DNA of 64,000 nucleotides from Flavobacteriales bacterium. GTDB lineage: Bacteria > Bacteroidota > Bacteroidia > Flavobacteriales > UBA1820. A model generated the notes under the pieces. The model made no database searches. It worked only from the letters and a program-made list of their open reading frames with translations, and was not told where the DNA came from. Numbering within the stretch: position 1 is the stretch's first letter; each line of letters opens with the position of its first letter. Shown piece after piece: positions 16,969-25,290 of this stretch. The stretch spans positions 16,931 to 80,930 of the forward strand of contig QALN01000001.1 of the NCBI GenBank assembly GCA_003150615.1, in the 5' to 3' direction. The position numbers and the translations under genes were made by a program.

Positions 16969-19371
16969 ATGAAAAGATTAATTTTTACGGGATTTTTTTG
17001 TGTCCTGGGTTTCGGCGTTACTGTTTTTGCCCAGAAATTAACCCCTGAACTGTTGAACAAGGCCAGGGAGATGGGAGTGTCCGAAACCAGGATAAACGAA
17101 GCTATCAATACCCAGCAGGGCAACACCGGCAGAAGGACTATAAACAATGTTGTCGATACGGCTACTTCGAGAAATTTCGACATAATATCGCCTAATGCCG
17201 AACCTACCCCGACAAGGACTTCTGATGTATTCGGAAGTGAAATATTCAGTTCGAGAAATCTGTCGTTCGAGCCTAACTTCAACATGCCTACGCCGGACGA
17301 TTATAAACTGGCGGCAGGCGATGAATTGATAATATCCATCTGGGGAAGCTCGGAGGCTAATTATATCAATAAAATAACTCCGGACGGAACTATAAACATA
17401 CCCGACGTCGGCGTTATTTTCATAAGCGGACTTACGGTTGCCCAGGCACAGAAAACGATAGTAGGCAAACTTAGCCAGGTTTTCTCCGGTATAGACACCG
17501 GCGAAGTCAATGTGAAAGTGGCTCTCGGTAAGATACGCAGCATAAAGGTGAACATAGCCGGAGAGGCGGCTGTTCCGGGCACTTATACTCTGCCGTCGCT
17601 TTCGACTTTGTTCAATGCGCTTTACCTTGCGGGCGGTGTGAACAATATAGGTTCTTTGCGAGATATCCGCGTGTATCGCAACAACAAGGAGGTTGCCAGA
17701 CTGGATGCTTACGATTATATCATAAACGGCAAATACGAAACCAACATAACGCTTTCGGACAATGATATGGTAGTGGTAAGTCCTTATCAGAACCATGTGA
17801 AGATAACAGGTAAGGTAAAACGCAACCGGACATTTGAACTTAAGAAGGACGAAACGCTGGACGACCTGGTGCGTTTTGCCGGAGGTTTTTCCGGGGACGC
17901 ATATACGGACAATGTCACCGTGAACAGGAAAGCAGGAAGCCGTTACAGCATATTCACGGTAGATAACGACATGATGCCTTCGTTTGCAATGATGGATAAG
18001 GACTCGGTAAGCGTCGATTCGGTCATTGCGAAATACGATAATCGTGTGATTGTCAGGGGTGCTGTGTGGCGTCCTGGCGAATACCAGTTGTCGGAGCGTT
18101 TGAATACGGTAAAGGCGTTGATAGACAAGGCCGAAGGCGTCAAAGGCAATGCTTTCCTGTCGCGTTCCATCCTAAAGCGGCAGAAAGAGGATTACACGTA
18201 CGAGGTATTGCAGCTGGATATCCCGGCTATTATAAACGGTACGAGCGAGGACATAGCACTGCGTGGTGAGGACGAGATTTACATACCTTCGATGGACAGT
18301 CTTCGTGAGAAATATTCGGTAACAGTACGCGGCGAGGTCAACGGAATATCCGCATTGGATGAAAACGGGGAACTCTATCAGGATATAAACGCCATAAAAT
18401 CCGGAAAAGACATACAGAATGACGACAAATCGGGTTACACTATCCCGTATATGGACGGTATGTCGGTGGAAGACGCAATAATACTTGCCGGCGGTTTCAA
18501 GGAAGCGGCAGCCCAGGCTATGATAAACGTAGTGCGCCGTATCAAGGATCCTTTGGCCACGCAATACAACGATTCGGAGGCGAAAGTGTTTGAAATAACG
18601 CTTGAAAACGGTCTGGCACTCGACGACAACGGTAAAAAATTCGTGCTCGAACCGTTCGACGAGATAATCGTGCGCCGGTCTCCGGCCTATATCAAGCAGA
18701 GTTTCATCTCAGTGGAAGGCGAGGTCGTTTTCCAGGGAACCTACAACATTTCGAGCAACATGAGGCTTTCCGATGTGGTGGAAAAGGCCGGCGGACTGAC
18801 ACCTTATTCTTATGTCAAAGGAGCGCAGCTGCGGCGCAGGCTTTCCGATGCCGACATTGCCAAACTGGAAGCCAAAGTAAGAATGGCTCAGAGTTCTTCC
18901 GGAGCGGATTCCCTGTCCACCGAGACCGCCGAACAGATAACGACGTATTACCCTGTGGCCATAGACCTCGAAAAAGCTATGAAAAACAGGAAAGGCGTAT
19001 ACGATATCGTATTGCAGGAAGGTGACAAGATTATCATACCGCAGTATGTGAGCACGGTCAAGATAAGCGGTGCTGTGGTCTATCCGAATGCCACTACTTA
19101 TCTTCCCGGTAAAAAACTCAAGGAATACATACTGAATGCCGGAGGATATATGCAGAATGCACGCAAAAGGGCGTATGTGGTGTATATGAACGGCCAGGTT
19201 GCCACTACCAAAGGCGGCTTGTTCGGAAGACGGTATCCCAAAATAGAGCCGGGAGCCGAAATAATCGTCCCGTTCAGACAGAACAGAAACCGTCTTTCCC
19301 TTGGCGAGATAATGGGGCTGACGTCTTCGGTGACTTCGGTGGCGGCTCTTGTCAATTCGATGGTTAAATAA
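16969..19371 (+). CDS. Wza-like polysaccharide export protein with multiple SLBB domains
   Basis: Outer-membrane/periplasmic polysaccharide export protein, 800 residues. A signal peptide covers about 1-22 (FAQ cleavage). The Poly_export domain is at about 105-185 (YKLAAGDELIISIWG). After it there are several SLBB-type domains, recognisable from repeats of the pattern V-x-GxVxxPGxY...L..AGG (for example VNIAGEAAVPGTYTLPSLS and VRGAVWRPGEYQLSE). The length is about twice that of E. coli Wza, matching the long Bacteroidetes form. No lipobox is visible, so it may be anchored differently. It is followed by a Wzz-like gene, but no glycosyltransferases or polymerase are nearby. Confidence 0.88.
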   Translation: MKRLIFTGFFCVLGFGVTVFAQKLTPELLNKAREMGVSETRINEAINTQQGNTGRRTINNVVDTATSRNFDIISPNAEPTPTRTSDVFGSEIFSSRNLSFEPNFNMPTPDDYKLAAGDELIISIWGSSEANYINKITPDGTINIPDVGVIFISGLTVAQAQKTIVGKLSQVFSGIDTGEVNVKVALGKIRSIKVNIAGEAAVPGTYTLPSLSTLFNALYLAGGVNNIGSLRDIRVYRNNKEVARLDAYDYIINGKYETNITLSDNDMVVVSPYQNHVKITGKVKRNRTFELKKDETLDDLVRFAGGFSGDAYTDNVTVNRKAGSRYSIFTVDNDMMPSFAMMDKDSVSVDSVIAKYDNRVIVRGAVWRPGEYQLSERLNTVKALIDKAEGVKGNAFLSRSILKRQKEDYTYEVLQLDIPAIINGTSEDIALRGEDEIYIPSMDSLREKYSVTVRGEVNGISALDENGELYQDINAIKSGKDIQNDDKSGYTIPYMDGMSVEDAIILAGGFKEAAAQAMINVVRRIKDPLATQYNDSEAKVFEITLENGLALDDNGKKFVLEPFDEIIVRRSPAYIKQSFISVEGEVVFQGTYNISSNMRLSDVVEKAGGLTPYSYVKGAQLRRRLSDADIAKLEAKVRMAQSSSGADSLSTETAEQITTYYPVAIDLEKAMKNRKGVYDIVLQEGDKIIIPQYVSTVKISGAVVYPNATTYLPGKKLKEYILNAGGYMQNARKRAYVVYMNGQVATTKGGLFGRRYPKIEPGAEIIVPFRQNRNRLSLGEIMGLTSSVTSVAALVNSMVK

Positions 19372-19446
19372 ATTAACGGTTGCATGCCGAATATCCGCGA
19401 TATCCGTAAAACGGCAGGTATGCTTTAAAATACAACAGTGTACGTT

Positions 19447-20538
19447 ATGTCCGAAGACGTTAAAAACACAGATCAGGAAAAAGATATAGACCTGATGGAA
19501 CTGGCTTCAAAAGTATGGGAGTCCAGAAAACTCATCATAAAGGTTACGGCTGTATCGGCTGTATTGGGGCTTATTGTTGCTTTCAGCATACCGGCCGAAT
19601 ATATTACTCCTGTCAAAATGGTTGCCGAAGGCGGAAACACGCAATCGACTTCCGGAATTGCCGATTTGCTGAGTATGGGCGGTTTCGGCGGCGGAACACG
19701 CGGAGCTGACGGTATAGGGGTCCCTTTATATCCTGAGGTGGTCACAACCAAGCCTTTTTTGGCCGAAATGTGCGGCATAAAGGTACAGGGCCGGAAAATG
19801 GACGAGCCTGTCACACTTTACAATTATCTGGCAAAGGAACAGAAGGCGGCCTGGTGGACGTATATAATCCAGGCTCCTTCGAGATTTATGAACTGGGTGT
19901 CGTCGTTGTTTTCGGGTGAAGGCGGGAAATCAGGCCGTGCCGGCGAGGATATAGACATATTTTCTCTCACGGGTGAACAATCACGCGTGCTGAAGGTTCT
20001 CTATGGAAGGGTGAATGCTTCTATCGACAAGAGGTCTGGGGTGATGAGTGTGGCCGTGACCATGCAGGATCCGGTGATATCCGCTGTGGTGGCCGATTCG
20101 ATAGTGCATAAACTCGGAGAGTATATAATAAGGTACCGTACGGACAAGGCCCGTCAGGATATGGATTATGCACAGAAAACATTCGACGAAGCCAAAGCCG
20201 CTTATTATTCTGCGCAGGGGAAATACGCCGACTTTGTCGATAGGAACAAAAACATAATAAAACAGACTGTACAGATAGAAGAAGACCGCCTGAGGAATGA
20301 AATGAACCTTGCCTACGGAGTGTATAATGCTACCGCCCAACAGCTCGAAACAGCCAAGATGAAAGTACAGGAACAGACTCCGTGCATAACGGTGATAGAG
20401 CCGGCTTCGGTGCCTATTTATCAGTCCAAACCTCGGAAATCTGTGATACTCATCGGTTTTATGTTCTTAGGGGCTGTTTGTGCGATGGGTTATATTCTGT
20501 CTAAGGATTTATTTTTTCAAAAAAGAAATAATCTTTAA
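19447..20538 (+). CDS. Wzz-type chain-length determinant protein
   Basis: Inner-membrane polysaccharide co-polymerase, 363 residues, controlling chain length or export of a surface polysaccharide. Typical layout: cytoplasmic N-terminus, first membrane segment about 27-48, a large periplasmic coiled-coil domain, and a second membrane segment near the C-terminus preceded by the Pro-rich QSKPRKS motif. The C-terminal tyrosine-kinase domain of Wzc is absent. I use the ATG at 19447 rather than the GTG at 19438. It follows the export gene by 75 bases, so the pair is likely one transcript ended by an unusually long hairpin. Confidence 0.85.
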   Translation: MSEDVKNTDQEKDIDLMELASKVWESRKLIIKVTAVSAVLGLIVAFSIPAEYITPVKMVAEGGNTQSTSGIADLLSMGGFGGGTRGADGIGVPLYPEVVTTKPFLAEMCGIKVQGRKMDEPVTLYNYLAKEQKAAWWTYIIQAPSRFMNWVSSLFSGEGGKSGRAGEDIDIFSLTGEQSRVLKVLYGRVNASIDKRSGVMSVAVTMQDPVISAVVADSIVHKLGEYIIRYRTDKARQDMDYAQKTFDEAKAAYYSAQGKYADFVDRNKNIIKQTVQIEEDRLRNEMNLAYGVYNATAQQLETAKMKVQEQTPCITVIEPASVPIYQSKPRKSVILIGFMFLGAVCAMGYILSKDLFFQKRNNL

Positions 20539-20544
20539 ACTGTA

Positions 20545-20607
20545 AACCCCGATAAAAATACGGACAGCCGGGCCACAGGCCCGGCTGTCCGTATTTTTAT
20601 CGGGGTT
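20545..20607. terminator. Very long perfect hairpin terminator
   Basis: A perfect 30-bp inverted repeat (20545-20574 with 20578-20607) around a 3-base loop. It starts six bases after the wzz stop and lies between this gene and the convergent barrel gene. Confidence 0.85.
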
Positions 20608-20809
20608 GTTTTGCGGATGCGGTCATGGGTGGCAATATTTACGGTTTCAGCACATAATGCACCCAAGGTTTCTCCGCGCTTTTCCGCTCGTCAGGGATTT
20701 CGGCTATATAACCGGACAAAACCTTATAGCCGGCGGGTGGTGCGGTGTACACAATGCTTCCTATGCCGATTTCAAAGGATAATTCAAGTGACAAAAAAGC
20801 ATGTCGTGT

Positions 20810-22063
20810 TTAGAAAAGTTCGTCCAGACCGAGGTATATCTGCGTATCGCCGCGTGTGGTCACGCCTATGTCGGCACGGAAGTACATCCTCTGGTTTTTG
20901 AAGGGCTTGAAACGAAGTCCGCCGCCGAATGTTGGCTTGTCCATTTTAAGGGCTTTCAATGGTGTAGGCCCTACGTTGGCTGTACTGGCGAAAGCGGCCA
21001 GTCCGAATCGCCCGAAGTAATACCTGTATTCCGCCTGTACGGACATAAGGTTGCGGTCATTGTACCGGCCGGTGCTATATCCACGGCTGTGTACCCCGTT
21101 GGACAACTGTGCCATATCCTGAAACGGAATATGTCCGGTGGACATCTGCGAGTAGAAATTAAATGCAATCACTTGTGTGGATGCTATCGGGACGTAATAC
21201 CGTATATCGACCAGATATTTCGTGTAATTTTCGCTGCTTCCCATGAATTTAGCGTTGAAATATCCGTCGACGCTCAGGTATAGCCCGTCCAAAGGAACGA
21301 ACTGATGATCGCGCCGGTCGTACAGGTAATGCAGGGAAAAACCGGAAGAAACTGTTCCGGAGCTGCCTGTTATGGTCCCAGGTTCGAGCATACCTCCTTC
21401 CTTAACGTCTGATACGCCGTAGTCGTTGTAATGCAGCCCTACGCCTATGTATATGTTCCGGAACCATTCCCAGTAAGTGCTGATACGCAGTATGGTTGTG
21501 CGTTTGTCGTATTCTTCGCTCTGATCGTCGGTGGTGTCGGGGCCAATTGCCCAGAATGTTGAAGGGTAGTGCCCCAATCCGAAGTAACCTTTCACCAGCA
21601 GACGGTCGTTCATGAAATACGTGACCGGACGTATGGATACCGACATGTTGCCTTTGAATGTGAAATCGGCGGAAAGGTCCACGTAGGATTGTCGTTTGAT
21701 CCTTCCAATTACGGCTGGTTTGTAGTTGTTTATGTACATACGCGCTGTGAATCCAAGTCCCAAGCCGTCCTCTTCCGAGTATGAAAATTCGGGAACGGCC
21801 AGAAACGACACTTTGCGGCGTTTGGTAGTATCTACCTCAAAAAGGCTGCTCACGGAGTCTATGAAGCCTATGAATTTCGATTTTTTTGCTTCAGGTACGC
21901 CGGAGGTGGAGTCGGCTACCGCCGGGCTTATGCCGTACCGTACCGTGTCGGGAGCTTCTCCTTTTGAATGTATTTTGTTGTCGCGCTCCTGTGCCTTGCA
22001 TATGTGGCATATGCATAGTGCGCAACATAAAAATACGAATACTATGTATTTGGTTAATATCAA
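20810..22063 (-). CDS. BamA/TamA-like surface antigen barrel protein
   Basis: A 417-residue outer-membrane protein with an N-terminal signal peptide (LCCALCICHICKAQE) and a C-terminal surface-antigen-type barrel (about residues 95-417): alternating strands, the HYLYDRRDHQFVPLDGLYL segment and HSRGYSTGRYNDRNL, which resembles the conserved RGY(x)G loop of Omp85 barrels. No POTRA domains are present before the barrel, so it is a POTRA-less member whose substrate is unknown. The only available start is a TTG at 22063; a stop lies upstream in the same frame and no ATG is close. It ends in LGLDELF, with a terminal Phe as expected for barrels. Confidence 0.8.
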   Translation of the reverse strand: MILTKYIVFVFLCCALCICHICKAQERDNKIHSKGEAPDTVRYGISPAVADSTSGVPEAKKSKFIGFIDSVSSLFEVDTTKRRKVSFLAVPEFSYSEEDGLGLGFTARMYINNYKPAVIGRIKRQSYVDLSADFTFKGNMSVSIRPVTYFMNDRLLVKGYFGLGHYPSTFWAIGPDTTDDQSEEYDKRTTILRISTYWEWFRNIYIGVGLHYNDYGVSDVKEGGMLEPGTITGSSGTVSSGFSLHYLYDRRDHQFVPLDGLYLSVDGYFNAKFMGSSENYTKYLVDIRYYVPIASTQVIAFNFYSQMSTGHIPFQDMAQLSNGVHSRGYSTGRYNDRNLMSVQAEYRYYFGRFGLAAFASTANVGPTPLKALKMDKPTFGGGLRFKPFKNQRMYFRADIGVTTRGDTQIYLGLDELF

Positions 22064-22513
22064 ATTTCCTTCCGTTTTCTTTGAAAGCGCAATATGAGTT
22101 TACGGACGTTCATACGGCCTTTGTGAGTGCTAAGATAGATAAAGTTGCGGAAATAAATGGCCGGAAAATGTTAATCGTGGAGTTAAGGGATATCATCACG
22201 TCGGCTTCTTTGCCGCCGTATTTCTGTCGTGGCTTTATGGGGAAACATTGTCAGTTTATTCACCTGTGTGCATGTGAGGGAAAATATGACTGTCGCATAT
22301 AATGACGCAATAACATTCGGGCTGTGTTTCATGCCGGAGTGAAATGCAATGGTAGTTATTGAAGTTGTGGAAAGCATTATTGTCCGTAGCGACGGAGGAT
22401 TAGTTATATATTTTTACATCTGTGAAACTTGTGTTTTATTTCTTTTTTGATTATATTTGTTAATAACAAGATGTATGCAATGAGAAAAGACAAATAAAAA
22501 AGGTACGGAAAGT
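22064..22513. other. Intergenic region with promoter for the tape-measure-like gene
   Basis: No credible gene. A promoter lies at 22429-22459: TTG at 22429-22431, then 20 bases, then the perfect -7 box TATATTTG at 22452-22459, about 55 bases before the ATG at 22514. Nothing else distinctive is seen. Confidence 0.55.
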
Positions 22514-24013
22514 ATGGCGAAAAGAAAGAATAGTGTAAATACACAGGAAAATGTAATGATGAATGACTTCAGCCGCGAAATGGCAGAGTTCAACAGGAAT
22601 ATTCAGGAGAGTATGAACGGGCTGAGAGGGTTGGCCAATGGTGTTGGACATCTGAACGACAACCTGAGGGAGGCTGTCGGCCTGACGGAAATTATCGCCT
22701 CTGGTGGGCGTGATATGGTGTCGGGATTTTCGGCGGCTGCCAAGGCGATACACGAAATATCGGCGGTGAAAAGCAGCGGCGGGACTGCGGGGCTTATGTC
22801 GGATGCCGTATCTCAGGCGGAACAGGCCACTCAGATGATGGACAGCGGATTGAAGAAAGCGGCCGGGGAATCGGGTTCCAAATTCGGGGAAATTTTCGGA
22901 GGTATTGCCGGAGGGTTGGGCGCGGCGTTTTCCATAGCTGGAAGTATAGTCGGTATTTTCAAAAAACGCAGGGAGGAAGAAAAAAAATACCAGAGGGAAC
23001 ATCTTCAGGCGTTGAACGCACAGCTTACGGCAGAAGTACAGCTCGGACTTCTTACTTCTTCGCGCCTTGTGACCGAGCAGCAGATAACGCGTGAAAAATA
23101 CAAACAGATAGAAAAAGGTATAGGCAATGCCGGAGCATCGCGTCAGGATGTGTTGTCGGACGTAGATAAGTCGATGGATGCGACGCGAGACAAACTCGAT
23201 GGCAGGTACAGTGCGGCGTACAAGCGCACCGAAAGGGATTATCTGAACGCCCTTGCTGCGCTTAAAAACAATGCGGGTGACCTCGACTGGCTGAATTCCG
23301 CAGGGTCTAACCCTTTGATGAACAAGAGCAATGACCATTACGACGAGTATATGGCTTATCTTAACCGTCTGAAAGCCATAGCCGAGCAAAAGGAACAGTG
23401 GGAACAACAGCAGCAGCAACTCGTGGATAAAACGATAGGTTCTACTGCCGACAGTCTGGCGCAGTCGTGGATAGAGGCATTCGAAAAGGGCGAGGAAGCC
23501 ACGTGGGACTTTGCAAAGAATTTCGAGGATGTCATGCGCAAGGCTATTGTAAACGGCTTCTCCGATTCGGTAATATTGGCTCAGATAGATCCTATATTCA
23601 AGAAATTCCAGGAAAGGGTTTCCGGTTACCTGTCCGGTGAAATGGAACTGGACGATATCATAACCCCGGAGTTGGAAAAACAGGTGGCGGATACGTCGGA
23701 AAAGATAAAAAAACTGTCGCCGGAGTTGCAGAAGATACTGGAAAAACTTGGACTGGACGTTTCCAATTCGTCCGCCAATACCCTTTCTGCTGCCATAAAG
23801 GGTGTGAGCGAGGAAACCGCTTCGCTCTTGGCTGGACAGATGAATGCCATACGGTTGAACCAGTCGCGTTCGGCGGATCAACTGGCCGAGAGCCTGATAG
23901 CGTTGAACAGGATAGAGGCAAATACACGTTATAACCGTTACCTTGAGAGTATAGACCGTAAAATGGATGCTTTTTCTTCGGGAGGTTCGTTAAAGGCTGC
24001 GGGGCTTGCCTGA
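22514..24013 (+). CDS. Orphan coiled-coil protein resembling the C-terminal half of a phage tape-measure protein
   Basis: A 499-residue protein with no signal peptide. It has a helical N-terminal region (1-125), a glycine-rich hydrophobic stretch (about 126-148, FGGIAGGLGAAFSIAG) that could cross a membrane, a basic/coiled-coil block (150-190), and a long helical C-terminal region. The stretch WDFAKNFEDVMRKAIVNGF, followed by EETASLLAGQMNAIRLNQ and a final NTRYNRYLESI, resembles the C-terminal part of tape-measure proteins of Bacteroidetes phages. No other phage gene is adjacent. It has its own promoter and a bidirectional terminator. The role is unknown; a domesticated phage remnant, a contractile-injection component or a coincidental coiled coil are all possible. 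Confidence 0.6.
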   Translation: MAKRKNSVNTQENVMMNDFSREMAEFNRNIQESMNGLRGLANGVGHLNDNLREAVGLTEIIASGGRDMVSGFSAAAKAIHEISAVKSSGGTAGLMSDAVSQAEQATQMMDSGLKKAAGESGSKFGEIFGGIAGGLGAAFSIAGSIVGIFKKRREEEKKYQREHLQALNAQLTAEVQLGLLTSSRLVTEQQITREKYKQIEKGIGNAGASRQDVLSDVDKSMDATRDKLDGRYSAAYKRTERDYLNALAALKNNAGDLDWLNSAGSNPLMNKSNDHYDEYMAYLNRLKAIAEQKEQWEQQQQQLVDKTIGSTADSLAQSWIEAFEKGEEATWDFAKNFEDVMRKAIVNGFSDSVILAQIDPIFKKFQERVSGYLSGEMELDDIITPELEKQVADTSEKIKKLSPELQKILEKLGLDVSNSSANTLSAAIKGVSEETASLLAGQMNAIRLNQSRSADQLAESLIALNRIEANTRYNRYLESIDRKMDAFSSGGSLKAAGLA

Positions 24014-24044
24014 TTTTACGACATATGTTTTTTTGCGTTTTGGA

Positions 24045-24090
24045 CATTAAAAAAGCTGGCAACAAATATTTGTTGCCAGCTTTTTTAATG
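24045..24090. terminator. Perfect 46-base palindromic terminator
   Basis: A 23-bp perfect inverted repeat (24045-24067 and 24068-24090) with no spacer, A- and T-rich at its ends, between the tape-measure-like gene and convergent cydB. Confidence 0.85.
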
Positions 24091-24110
24091 TTGTCGTTTA
24101 TAACCCCGTG

Positions 24111-25274
24111 TCAGTACGTGTGGGATTCTTCCTTTATGTTTTGTTTGTCTATTCTCTTTTTGTCCATGGAACGCCATACGTATGCTATGTACGCTATTAC
24201 AAACGGTACGAGCAGCGATACGTAACTCATCACAACCAGAGTATAGCGTCCCGACGAACTGTTTTCTATCGTCAGACCGTTCTGTATGTAGCGTCCGGTA
24301 GCCGGATAGTACACCGTATCGTTCAGTCCGGCGCACAGCAGAAGCGCGAATACGGCCAGTAAAGCTCCGGCTCCGGCATAGTATATTCCGGATTTGCTCT
24401 TCGTGTATCCGCTTATGGCTATTCCCGCCAGCACACCGGCTACTCCGCCTACGAACGCTATTCCTACCAGAGGCATCTGTATAAAGTTGTGCAGGTATTT
24501 GTATGGCTCCATGCTTATAAGGCCAGCGGCATCGTAGGCGCATCCTGGCCTTACCAATATGTTTGCCAGGAAAAAGAGGAAAAACAGCAGGAAGAAAGGC
24601 GTCTCGCGGCGTATTATTTTCATCGCGCGTTTGTTTATTTCCTCGTTGTCTATCCGGTTACGCAGGTACATTGCGCCCAAAAGGCGGGATAGGAACATCA
24701 CCGCCAGGCCGAGCGACAGGTTTATGTATGTGGTGTATCGCGACAGGTCGAAAGCCAGTTCCAGTCCGCCGAACCCGCCTTCCCATGTCGGGTTGACAAG
24801 GCCGCTGTCGGAGTTCGTCACTATCGAGAATTCGCTGCCGGTAAAAAGCGTGGCAACGACCACGCCAAGCAGCATCGTAGCTCCGAAGCCGTTTATTATC
24901 AGGAATGCCTCGTATGTCGAGCTGCCCAGAAGGTTGTCGGCTTTGGAGCGGAATTCGTACGATACGGCCTGTATTATGAAACAGAAAAGAATGAGTATCC
25001 ATACCCAGTATGCGCCTCCGAAGCTGGTGGCGTAGAACAGGGGAAACGATGCGAAAAATGCTCCTCCGAATGTGACGAGCGTAGTGAACGTCAGTTCCCA
25101 TTTGTGCCCGAGGGCATTTACTATCATCGTGCGCTCTATGTCGCTTTTCCCGGCCTGGTAAAGCATTGATTGGCCTCCCTGTACGAAAAGGAGGAACACC
25201 AGACATCCGCCCAGAAGCGAAATGATCATCCACCAGTACTGCTGGAGCATTAGCGTTGTGAATTGTTCGAACAT
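24111..25274 (-). CDS. cydB: Cytochrome bd ubiquinol/menaquinol oxidase subunit II
   Basis: Membrane subunit II of cytochrome bd oxidase, 387 residues, with about eight or nine hydrophobic segments. The sequence LQQYWWMIISLLGGCLVFLLFVQGGQSML matches the conserved N-terminal segment of CydB, including the WW and GGQ elements. The enzyme reduces oxygen to water with menaquinol and supports growth at low oxygen. It starts 16 bases after cydA, so the two are translated from one operon that also includes a DUF4492 gene. The terminator downstream is shared with the opposite strand. Confidence 0.93.
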   Translation of the reverse strand: MFEQFTTLMLQQYWWMIISLLGGCLVFLLFVQGGQSMLYQAGKSDIERTMIVNALGHKWELTFTTLVTFGGAFFASFPLFYATSFGGAYWVWILILFCFIIQAVSYEFRSKADNLLGSSTYEAFLIINGFGATMLLGVVVATLFTGSEFSIVTNSDSGLVNPTWEGGFGGLELAFDLSRYTTYINLSLGLAVMFLSRLLGAMYLRNRIDNEEINKRAMKIIRRETPFFLLFFLFFLANILVRPGCAYDAAGLISMEPYKYLHNFIQMPLVGIAFVGGVAGVLAGIAISGYTKSKSGIYYAGAGALLAVFALLLCAGLNDTVYYPATGRYIQNGLTIENSSSGRYTLVVMSYVSLLVPFVIAYIAYVWRSMDKKRIDKQNIKEESHTY

Positions 25275-25290
25275 AGCGGTGTAGTTTTTT

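Noticed and set aside
22000..24100. A prophage around the tape-measure-like gene
   Set aside because: No integrase, capsid, terminase, portal or lysis genes appear in the flanks, and no attachment-site repeats.
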